This document shows, piece by piece, positions 1 to 5,477 of a stretch of 5,477 nucleotides of DNA; within the stretch, counting starts at the first letter, position 1; every line of letters starts with the position of its first letter. A program made the position numbers and the translations under genes. The notes under the pieces were generated by a model. That model was not told the DNA's origin. It did not search any database and saw only the letters and a list, made by a program, of their open reading frames with translations. The stretch comes from Candidatus Cloacimonas sp. 4484_275 (lineage in GTDB: Bacteria > Cloacimonadota > Cloacimonadia > Cloacimonadales > TCS61). The stretch lies in contig NATF01000088.1 of the NCBI GenBank assembly GCA_002085205.1, positions 1-5,477 on the forward strand, in the 5' to 3' direction.

Positions 1-252
1 GCTTCTCAAGGGCAAAAGCGTTCCTTGGCGATTTGTGTTCGTTTGGCTCAGGCGCGGTTGATTTCCAAATCCGCAAATGAATTTCCCATTATTATGTTTG
101 ATGATGTTTTAGCCGAACTTGATAAAATAAGGGCGGGGTTGATTGTGAAATTGTTGCATGAGAGACATCAGATTTTTATCGCAACTCCGAATGCGAAGAT
201 TTATGAAAATTTTCATCTTCCTTTATTGAATCTTGAAAAAGTTATCGGATAG
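1..252 (+). CDS. recF: DNA replication and repair protein RecF, C-terminal fragment
   Basis: RecF is an SMC/ABC-type ATPase that helps load RecA at single-strand gaps through the RecFOR pathway. Only the last 83 residues are present; the 5' part (Walker A and most of the arm domain) lies off the left edge. The frame is open from base 1, and the TTG at 25 is an internal leucine, not a start. Visible signatures are the ABC signature SQGQKRSLA (residues 2-10 of the fragment), Walker B IIMFDD (30-35) with its paired acidic residues, and the D-loop AELD (38-41), followed by a beta strand, QIFIATPN, in the usual H-loop region. The order and spacing match the RecF C-terminus, and the end appears natural. 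The stop (250-252) is three bases before the next gene, so the two were probably co-transcribed. Confidence is high for the family and moderate for RecF over a close SMC-like relative. Confidence 0.9.
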   Translation, partial: ASQGQKRSLAICVRLAQARLISKSANEFPIIMFDDVLAELDKIRAGLIVKLLHERHQIFIATPNAKIYENFHLPLLNLEKVIG

Positions 253-255
253 AAA

Positions 256-1405
256 ATGAAACTGACCAAAAACATCGTCGGCTGGGTAATGTATGATTTT
301 GCCAATTCCTCTTTCACAACAATAATCGTTACGGTTGTTTACAGCGTTTATTTCAAAAAAGTGGTTGTGAATCAGGGAGAATTGGGAACGGCGTTGTGGG
401 GAAGAGCGGTTAGCATTTCTATGCTTATGGTTGCTGTTTCCGCGCCTATTTTCGGGGCGGTGGCGGATTATTCGCGTTCCAAAAAGAAATTCCTTTTCAT
501 CAATTGTTATCTCACCGTAATCTTCACTGCTCTTCTTTATTTTGTGAAAGCCGGTAACATATTTACGGGAATGCTCTTTTTCATTATTGCCAATTTCGGT
601 TTTAACAGCGGAAATGTTTTCTATAATGCGCTGTTGCCGGATATTGCTTCGAGAGATGAATTGGGAAAAGTGTCCGGTTTGGGCTGGGGAATCGGATATA
701 TCGGCGGTTTGATTTCTCTTGTTTTGGTTTTGCCGTTGGTAAATAATCACTTAACCAGATTGGTTTTTCCTACGGTTGCCGTTTTTTTCGGATTGTTTGC
801 TTTAATCACTTTTTTTCTGTTGAAAGAGGTGCGCAAACCTTCCAAAAGAACCAATTATTTTAAAACGGCCGTAAACAGAATTATAAAATCATTTGAAAAT
901 ATTCGTCGTTTTCGGGAATTGGTAAAGTTCATTATCAGTTATCTTATTTATAACGACGGTATCATTATTGTAATCAGTTTTGCGGCGATTTACGGCGCCA
1001 CTCGTTTCGGAATGAACCAAAAACAATTGATAACTTATTTCATAATTGCCAATGTCACTTCTATGTTCGGAGCAATTATTTTCGGTTATGTGCTTGATAA
1101 AATCGGAGCGAAACGAACGATTTCCGTCACGCTTTTCATTTGGCTGATTGTCGTAATTTGGGCTTTTTTCTGTAAGAATGCGAAGGAATTTTATTTCGTG
1201 GGAATGTTGGCGGGAATCGCCATTGGTTCCAGCCAATCGAGCAGCAGAACTATGCTTGCTCTTTTGACAAATTTCACGCATCACCGGAAATCAGCGTTGG
1301 GCAATTTTGTCCGTCATTATATTTTTCGTTATGGGATTTTTTGTTTTACAAACGGTAAACGAAGAAAAAGGAAAAACCGCCGCTCTGGATTGGAGAGATG
1401 ATTAG
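256..1405 (+). pseudogene. UMF1/Atg22-like MFS transporter, internally deleted and frameshifted
   Basis: This is an inner-membrane transporter of the UMF1 branch of the major facilitator superfamily; the substrate is unknown. Family marks are WVMYDFANSSF (residues 10-20), the MFS motif A-like GAVADYSRSKKK (67-78), FYNALLPDIA (122-131), GLGWGIGYIGG (141-151) and YNDGI (232-236), with hydrophobic helices throughout. Homology stops at about residue 338 (near base 1270). The frame then continues into a basic, non-membrane tail ending at 1401. A different frame, from about 1268 to the TAG at 1403-1405, encodes the missing family ending: TGNQRWAILSV, a last helix IIFFVMGFFVLQ, and a polar tail ending DWRDD. 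From memory of the family, about 28 residues covering helix 11 are absent. The loss is therefore about 80-90 bases and not a multiple of three. The start at 256 has only a weak ribosome site. The family call is firm. Loss of function is inferred, and an assembly error is the alternative. Confidence 0.85.
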
Positions 1406-1466
1406 AATCTAATATAATTCCAGTCTTTTTCCATTGGAAACAATTAAAAAGTTTACAAAAGAATTA

Positions 1467-1510
1467 TTGAAAAAAAAATTGTTTGAGAGTAATAAATATA
1501 ATTTCGGAGG
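1467..1510 (+). promoter_or_regulatory. Possible panDC promoter and strong ribosome binding site
   Basis: The 109-base AT-rich gap before panD carries GGAGG at 1506-1510, four bases from the ATG. This is the best Shine-Dalgarno site in the window and it fixes the panD start. A possible promoter is TTGAAA (1467-1472) with TAATAA (1490-1495) at 17-base spacing; the -10 is a poor match. A perfect TATAAT lies at 1497-1502, but it sits 24 bases from TTGAAA, and a transcript from it would begin within the ribosome site. The ribosome site is solid; the promoter is tentative. No riboswitch-like structure is apparent. Confidence 0.35.
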
Positions 1511-1514
1511 ATAA

Positions 1515-1877
1515 ATGCTGAGAACAATGCTTCTGGCAAAAATTCATCGCGCCACCGTTACCCAACGTAACTTGAACTACATGGGAAGCATCACAATCGA
1601 TAAAAATCTTTTGGAAGAATCCGGTATGCTGGTTAACGAAAAAGTGGATGTTTACAACATAGAAAACGGAAATCGGTTTTCCACATATATCATTGAGGGA
1701 GAAGCCGGTTCGGGAATTATCGGAATTAACGGAGCCGCCGCTCGCTTGGTCAGTGTCGGAGACAAAATAATCATTGCCAGTTACGGAGAATTGTCCGCCG
1801 ACGAATTAAAAAATCATAAACCAATCATTATAATCATGGAAGACGATTTCAACAAAAAGTATCATCGAGCGAAATGA
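1515..1877 (+). CDS. panD: Aspartate 1-decarboxylase proenzyme
   Basis: PanD is a cytosolic pyruvoyl enzyme that decarboxylates L-aspartate to beta-alanine, one of the two precursors of pantothenate. The 120-residue product is close to the 126 of the E. coli enzyme, and conserved residues fall at the E. coli numbers: Lys9 and His11 in AKIHRATVT, the self-cleavage pair Gly24-Ser25 in YMGSITID, Arg54 and Tyr58 in NRFSTYI, and Asn72 in the GINGAAARL motif. The proenzyme should therefore cleave itself between Gly24 and Ser25, leaving an N-terminal pyruvoyl group on the alpha chain. The start is supported by GGAGG four bases upstream and by the family N-terminus MLRTML. Its stop overlaps the panC start in an ATGA, so the pair is probably translationally coupled. 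The C-terminus is slightly short, as in many homologues. Nothing suggests damage. Confidence 0.97.
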   Translation: MLRTMLLAKIHRATVTQRNLNYMGSITIDKNLLEESGMLVNEKVDVYNIENGNRFSTYIIEGEAGSGIIGINGAAARLVSVGDKIIIASYGELSADELKNHKPIIIIMEDDFNKKYHRAK

Positions 1878-2710
1878 AACCGAAGATTATCACTTCCATT
1901 GAAGAGATGAAATCGATTTCCGGCAATTGGAAAGGCAAAGTCGGATTTGTTCCCACAATGGGTTATCTTCATGAGGGACACTTAAGTTTGGTGAAAGCGG
2001 CAAGGAAAGAATGTGAAACGGTTGTGGTGAGCATTTTTGTTAATCCCACTCAATTTGCGCCCAATGAAGATTTGCAAAATTATCCCCGTGATTTCGAGAG
2101 AGATATTGATTTGTTGTCGAGTCTCAAGGTCGATTTTGTGTTTTTCCCTTCCGCATCCGAAATGTATCCGAAAGATTTTAAAACTTGGGTTTCGGTGGAA
2201 AAAATCACGAACATTCTTTGCGGAAAATCCCGACCTACTCATTTTCGCGGTGTGACTACCGTAGTGGCGAAACTGATAAATCTGGTGAGACCGAATTTTA
2301 TGTATATGGGAGAAAAGGATTTCCAGCAAATTGTGGTGTTGGAACAAATGATTAGGGATTTGAATTTCAGCACGAAAATAGTTCGTTGTCCTTTAATCCG
2401 GGAAAAAGACGGTTTGGCGATGAGTTCCAGAAACAAATATCTTTCGGAAACGGAAAGAAAAAACGCACTTTGTTTATACAATTCGTTACTTTTGGCAAAA
2501 AAAGAGTTCCAAAACGGAAACAAAAACGCGGCGGATATTCGCGAAAAAATGAAACTTCTAATTGAACAAAACGGCGGGAAAACAGATTACATTGAATTTG
2601 TAAATCCCCAAACGCTGGAAACCGTTGACGAACTGTATTCCGGTTGCAAAGCACTGATTGCGGTTTTCATAGGAAAAACCAGATTAATCGATAACATTAC
2701 AATCGAATAA
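1874..2710 (+). CDS. panC: Pantothenate synthetase (pantoate--beta-alanine ligase)
   Basis: PanC condenses pantoate with beta-alanine using ATP, via a pantoyl-adenylate, to form pantothenate in the cytosol. The 278-residue protein is the usual length. It shows the N-terminal nucleotidyltransferase motif PTMGYLHEGHLSL (residues 27-39, with the HIGH-like HEGH at 33-36), SIFVNPTQF (53-61), YPRD (70-73), SRPTHFRGVTTVVAKL (119-134), GEKDFQQ (146-152) and the KMSKS-like loop MSSRN (183-187). All expected ATP- and pantoate-binding motifs are intact. The ATG shares four bases with the panD stop, and no separate strong ribosome site is needed if the two are coupled. PanD supplies its beta-alanine directly. 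The pantoate enzymes (panB, panE) are not in this window. The family call is essentially certain. Confidence 0.97.
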   Translation: MKPKIITSIEEMKSISGNWKGKVGFVPTMGYLHEGHLSLVKAARKECETVVVSIFVNPTQFAPNEDLQNYPRDFERDIDLLSSLKVDFVFFPSASEMYPKDFKTWVSVEKITNILCGKSRPTHFRGVTTVVAKLINLVRPNFMYMGEKDFQQIVVLEQMIRDLNFSTKIVRCPLIREKDGLAMSSRNKYLSETERKNALCLYNSLLLAKKEFQNGNKNAADIREKMKLLIEQNGGKTDYIEFVNPQTLETVDELYSGCKALIAVFIGKTRLIDNITIE

Positions 2711-2732
2711 AAAATCGTTGAGAGGAAAATTT

Positions 2733-3827
2733 ATGGAAGAAGTTAATGTTTTAGTCATCGGAGCGGGAGTCGTCGGACTTTCGATTGCCAAGGTTTTATC
2801 GGAAGAATTTGAAGATGTGGTTGTGGTTGAAAAGGAAAAATCATTCGGAAGACACACAAGCAGTAGAAACAGTGAAGTAATTCACTCCGGAATTTATTAT
2901 TCCAAAGATAGTTTAAAAGCCAAATTTTGTGTGGAAGGAAACAAACTTTTATACGACTTTTGCGAAAAGCACAATGTTCCGTACCAAAATTGCGGTAAAT
3001 TAGTTGTTGCTACTTCGGAAGAAGAACTTGATGCTTTGTATAAACTCAAAGAAAAAGGCGAAAGAAACGGAGTTCAGAACCTGAAAATCATCGATAAAGA
3101 AGAATGCCTGCAATTGGAACCGCAAGTGAAAGCGATTAAAGCCCTGAAAGTGGATGCAACCGGAATCGTGGACACACATTCTTTGATGCATCAATTGGCT
3201 TTGCAAGCCGAGAAAAATGATGCTTTTATCATTTATGATATGGAAGTGACTGCAATAAAAAAAGTGGAAAACGGATATCAGGTTAGTTTCGCCGACGGAG
3301 AAATTTTTCAGGCAAATTATGTGATAAACAGCGCCGGTCTTTTTTCCGATAAAATCGCCGAAATGGCTGGCCTGGATATTTCCAATCTCAAAATTCATTG
3401 GTGTAAAGGCGAATATTACAAAACCACGAAAATCAAAAATATCAAACATCTCATTTATCCGCTTCCCGATCCGAAAGGAATTTCGCTCGGAATTCATCTC
3501 ACGATTAACCTGAACGGTGAAGTGCGTTTCGGACCCAATGCGTATTATGTGGACGAACTCAATTATGCGATGGACGAAACTTATCTGGATGATTTCTACC
3601 AAGCCGTCAACCGCTATATTGAGGTAAAAAAAGAACATTTGCAGTTGGATGATTGCGGAATTCGTCCGAAATTGCAGGGACCGAACGACGATTACCGCGA
3701 TTATTATATTCAGGAAGAATCCGCAAACGGTCTTCCCAATTTCATTAATTTAATCGGCATAGAATCGCCCGGTCTCACTTCCTGTTTGGCGATAGCCGAA
3801 TATGTTAAAGAAATTATGAAAAAATAG
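2733..3827 (+). CDS. lhgO: FAD-dependent oxidoreductase, L-2-hydroxyglutarate oxidase/dehydrogenase family
   Basis: This is a DAO-fold flavoprotein. The closest named relatives (LhgO/YgaF, L2HGDH) oxidise L-2-hydroxyglutarate to 2-oxoglutarate and pass electrons to oxygen or the quinone pool. The 364 residues begin with an FAD-binding Rossmann motif, VIGAGVVGLSIA (GxGxxG at 10-15), with the ribose-binding Glu33 after the second strand. The subfamily mark TSSRNSEVIHSGIYY follows (42-56). Further on come GIHLT, GPNAYYV, GIRPKL, and the C-terminal FAD-closing motif GIESPGLTSC (342-351). I chose ATG 2733 because AGAGG at 2721-2725 sits seven bases before it and the Rossmann strand starts at once; a TTG at 2718 would add five residues. 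It lies 22 bases after panC, so co-transcription is plausible without a metabolic link. The family is secure. The exact substrate is inferred, and other 2-hydroxyacids or a glycerol-3-phosphate-like substrate remain possible. Confidence 0.88.
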   Translation: MEEVNVLVIGAGVVGLSIAKVLSEEFEDVVVVEKEKSFGRHTSSRNSEVIHSGIYYSKDSLKAKFCVEGNKLLYDFCEKHNVPYQNCGKLVVATSEEELDALYKLKEKGERNGVQNLKIIDKEECLQLEPQVKAIKALKVDATGIVDTHSLMHQLALQAEKNDAFIIYDMEVTAIKKVENGYQVSFADGEIFQANYVINSAGLFSDKIAEMAGLDISNLKIHWCKGEYYKTTKIKNIKHLIYPLPDPKGISLGIHLTINLNGEVRFGPNAYYVDELNYAMDETYLDDFYQAVNRYIEVKKEHLQLDDCGIRPKLQGPNDDYRDYYIQEESANGLPNFINLIGIESPGLTSCLAIAEYVKEIMKK

Positions 3828-3852
3828 ATTTTTCTGGAATCTTGGAAACGGA

Positions 3853-4955
3853 ATGCAATTTGCCGAACAGTTTCTTTATCACATTTGGGATGCTCAACAT
3901 CTCGGAGAAAATTTGCATACCGTTTCCGGAAAACCGCTTCAAATAATGTTCCAAGGTATGTGGAACACCGATAGCGGACCGGATTTCAAGAATGCGATTA
4001 TCAAAATCGGAAATGATGTTTTTCGAGGCGATATCGAAGTTCACCTTCGTTCTTATGATTGGATAAATCACAAGCATAATGAAAACAAAAATTACAATGA
4101 AGTTATTCTGCATGCGGTTTTTCATCATTCCGGGAGTTCGGAATTCACGATTTCGGAAAACGGGAAAAAGATTGAAATTATCCAATTGAAAAATTATCTC
4201 GACAAATCCGTTTCCAAACTTTTAGTTCAATATAAAAATAAAAAATTTAAAGAAAAAGATAAACATTGCGAATTTTTCGGCGGCTTGTCTTCTCCCGCGA
4301 CGGAACTGATTTTTGCCAAATTCGGCAAAGAAAGATTGGAGAAGAAAATAAAAAGATTCGCAGCGGAACTGTTCTTCACGGATTTTGACCAACTGCTTTA
4401 TCAAGGAGTTTTGGAAGCTCTCGGTTACAGCAAAAATAAATTTCAAATGCTCCAATTGGCTTTGCATTTTCCTGTTTCTCAACTAAAAGAATTTCGTCAA
4501 AACGGAATGAACAAAGAAGAATTAATTTCAACAATATTCTCAAAATATTTTCTTTTCCTCAGGATCGTTTTGATTTCGAGAAATTCCGCATAAATCTTTA
4601 TCGGCTTTTTCAAATGCCGAGCGAAGAATTAGGAGAAAAATATAAACTCGGCAAAACTCGTATCGATGTGATTTTTATTAACATAATTTTGCCTTTGATT
4701 GTTCTCTATGCGCGAAAAATGTCCTTCGCTCAACTTGAAAAAATAGCTCTGGAAATTTATTCGCAGTATCACGGACTTTCGGAAAATTTCATTGTTTCCC
4801 GGATGTCTGTTTTTATGGATAAAACCCAGAAAAGGATTTTGAGAAAAAAAGCTGTTTATCAGCAAGGCATTCTGAAATTATATTATGAATTTTGCCAATA
4901 TCACGATTGCGAAAACTGTCTGAATAATAAATCGGAAATATTGAAAAAAATGTAA
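3853..4955 (+). pseudogene. DUF2851 family protein, split by an apparent one-base deletion
   Basis: This is a member of the uncharacterised DUF2851 family, known to me mainly from Bacteroidota and related phyla; its function is unknown. The first frame (3853-4593) carries the family N-terminus: QFLYHIW (6-12), NTDSGPDFKNA (38-48), GDIEVHLRSYDW (59-70), an HKH at 73-75, and NEVILHAVFHH (82-92). Homology runs to about residue 233 and then becomes unrelated sequence before the stop at 4591-4593. The frame ending at 4955 continues the family without a gap: PQDRFDFEKFRINLYRLFQ, then FINIILPLIVLYAR, YQQGILKLYYEFC and the cysteine pattern CQYHDCENC. Adding one T to the T-run at 4553-4556 restores a single 367-residue protein, reading KYFLFPQDRF across the join. 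The start follows lhgO by 25 bases, with a weak GGAA at 3844-3847. A true pseudogene and a homopolymer sequencing error are both possible. Confidence 0.85.
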
Positions 4956-4973
4956 TTTTTGAAAAAGATTATC

Positions 4974-5007
4974 CCAACTTTGGTTGGTTGTTGCAAGATT
5001 ATTTTTT
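4974..5007 (+). terminator. Weak terminator-like hairpin after the DUF2851 gene
   Basis: CCAAC (4974-4978) and GTTGG (4983-4987) form a perfect five-base stem with a four-base loop, 18 bases after the DUF2851 stop. The only T-run (5002-5007) starts 14 bases beyond the stem. The position suits a transcription end, but the short stem and displaced T-run make this a poor intrinsic terminator. Confidence 0.25.
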
Positions 5008-5105
5008 CGTTTGACAGAAAATATTTTTATCCGAAATTTCGAAGTTAGTTGATATTTTCTCAGTTTGAGCGCAGAAATTCGATGACGATGTAAAGATGAT
5101 GATAT

Positions 5106-5190
5106 CGTAAAAAGTCGTTTCAAACCTTAAGCAGTTACGAAATTCTTCGACTACGCTCAGAATGACAATCTCGGACTTTTTACGAGTCCG
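5106..5190. repeat. Inverted-repeat block with two competing pairings
   Basis: CGTAAAAAGTC (5106-5116) is the exact reverse complement of GACTTTTTACG (5174-5184), giving 11-base arms 57 bases apart. The right arm also belongs to a local hairpin: CGGACT (5172-5177) pairs with AGTCCG (5185-5190) around a seven-base loop. The two pairings share bases and so exclude each other. Possible readings are a small palindromic mobile or dispersed element, or an RNA switch. I see no flanking target duplication or transposase. The pairing is seen directly; any function is unknown. Confidence 0.6.
5134..5168 (-). repeat. Copy of a dispersed intergenic repeat (CATTCTGAGCG type)
   Basis: The minus strand reads CATTCTGAGCGTAGTCGAAG and continues to AATTTCGTAAC. 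From memory, closely related sequences (TCATTCTGAGCG followed by a GAAGAAT ending) recur between genes in many AT-rich and environmental bacteria of several phyla, often in many copies per genome. Inside the unit, ATTCT (5142-5146) and AGAAT (5159-5163) form a five-base stem. The copy sits between the arms of the larger inverted repeat. Its role is unknown, and I could not count other copies because the rest of the genome is not visible. Confidence 0.5.
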
Positions 5191-5295
5191 TCAAAGATGA
5201 AAGGGTTTAAGAAATATTGAAGAATTTTAAGTAATTCTGTACATGGTTAATTATGCGAACTTTTTCTCTGGGGGGATAGTGATATTATTATAAAC

Positions 5296-5326
5296 TGACG
5301 ATTAAAGATAAAATATTATTGACGAT
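5296..5326. repeat. Short direct repeat TGACGAT upstream of the last gene
   Basis: TGACGAT occurs at 5296-5302 and 5320-5326, a 24-base period, 40-70 bases before the start at 5366. A third copy at 5083-5089, followed by GTAAAGAT, resembles the 5296 copy followed by TAAAGAT. The placement would suit an operator, but seven-base repeats in AT-rich DNA can arise by chance. Confidence 0.25.
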
Positions 5327-5365
5327 ATTTGAATAGGCCGGAAAAATATTTTTCAAGGAAATAAT

Positions 5366-5477
5366 ATGACGGGAAAAAAGAAAAAATTCGATCCGTTTTC
5401 AATAATGCCACCTAATACAAGGTGGGTTCCGACAACAAATGAACTTAGAAAACTTGGTTATAATTTTTTACTTCCAC
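5366..5477 (+). CDS. Unrecognised protein, N-terminal fragment
   Basis: An open frame starts at ATG 5366 and runs off the right edge with 37 complete codons. AAGGA at 5355-5359 sits six bases before the ATG, which is good spacing and the main reason to believe the gene. The product begins MTGKKKKFDPFSIMPPNTRW and continues VPTTNELRKLGYNFLLP. It has a lysine-rich start, no signal peptide and no membrane segment, so it is probably cytosolic. I do not recognise a family from this fragment. The TRWVPTTNELRKLGY stretch looks like a conserved opening block of a larger protein, but I cannot name it. The gene lies after a long repeat-bearing gap and probably has its own promoter; none is clear in the sequence. 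Confidence 0.65.
   Translation, partial: MTGKKKKFDPFSIMPPNTRWVPTTNELRKLGYNFLLP

Larger units (their letters stand above)
4956..5365. other. About 410-base intergenic region with repeats, no gene seen
   Basis: No reading frame here resembles a protein I know, and I see no tRNA, rRNA or CRISPR pattern. The stretch contains a weak terminator-like hairpin after the DUF2851 gene, a 10-base palindrome CGAAATTTCG (5032-5041), an inverted-repeat block (5106-5190), an embedded dispersed repeat (about 5134-5168), a six-base AT-rich inverted repeat AGAATT/AATTCT (5221-5238), a run of six G (5270-5275) and short TGACGAT repeats. A minus-strand frame (5123 to 4878) lacks recognisable content and overlaps the DUF2851 end. 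The length and repeat content mark a boundary between the housekeeping cluster and whatever starts at 5366. Confidence 0.7.

Noticed and set aside
223..750. A 175-residue minus-strand open frame
   Set aside because: It is opposite the well-supported transporter gene and has low-complexity polar content with no recognisable motif.
1428..1440. TTTCC/GGAAA hairpin after the transporter as a terminator
   Set aside because: The stem is only five bases, AT-rich, and is followed by A-rich rather than T-rich sequence.
1497..1502. Perfect TATAAT before panD
   Set aside because: A transcript from it would start within the GGAGG ribosome site, and no -35 lies at normal spacing, so it is probably chance in AT-rich DNA.
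2037..2255. A 72-residue plus-strand open frame within panC
   Set aside because: It is an out-of-frame shadow of an intact, fully conserved gene.
3000..3638. A 212-residue minus-strand open frame
   Set aside because: It lies wholly inside the intact lhgO gene, has no family resemblance or ribosome site, and follows from the codon composition of the opposite strand.
4614..4955. A separate 113-residue gene starting at ATG 4614
   Set aside because: It has no ribosome site, family similarity extends upstream of the ATG in the same frame, and it is the C-terminal half of the DUF2851 protein.
5011..5016. Perfect TTGACA in the last intergenic region
   Set aside because: No acceptable -10 lies 16-18 bases downstream, and the next gene is about 350 bases away.
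5270..5275. Six-G run as a phase-variable tract
   Set aside because: It is short, outside any coding frame, and not placed between clear -35 and -10 elements.

Overview
The window is AT-rich, and every gene I can support is on the + strand. It looks like ordinary chromosomal housekeeping DNA from an AT-rich Gram-negative bacterium. The mix of genes (RecF, pantothenate synthesis, a DUF2851 protein) suggests the Bacteroidota/Cloacimonadota side of the FCB group. That placement is a guess from gene content, not a demonstrated classification.

Layout: (1) 1-252 is the 3' end of recF, entering from the left edge. (2) 256-1405 is a UMF1-type major facilitator transporter. It has lost about one transmembrane helix and its reading frame near the C-terminus, so it is called a pseudogene. 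(3) 1406-1514 is a short AT-rich leader with a strong ribosome binding site. (4) 1515-1877 and 1874-2710 are panD and panC, overlapping by four bases. (5) 2733-3827 is an intact FAD-dependent L-2-hydroxyglutarate oxidase-like protein. (6) 3853-4955 is a DUF2851 protein split by an apparent one-base loss in a T-run. (7) 4956-5365 is about 410 bases without a gene. It holds a weak terminator-like hairpin, an inverted-repeat block, and a copy of a widely dispersed intergenic repeat. (8) 5366-5477 is the start of an unrecognised gene running off the right edge.

How the genes work together: PanD makes beta-alanine from aspartate, and PanC joins it to pantoate to give pantothenate, the coenzyme A precursor. 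Their overlap implies translational coupling. The oxidoreductase and the DUF2851 gene follow with short gaps and may share the transcript, but no pathway link is evident. RecF belongs to DNA repair and is unrelated to the rest.

I found no convincing new multi-gene system. The most interesting points are the two damaged genes, which imply either gene decay or assembly error; the repeat-bearing intergenic block; a nuclease-like residue pattern in the DUF2851 protein; and the unknown gene at the right edge.
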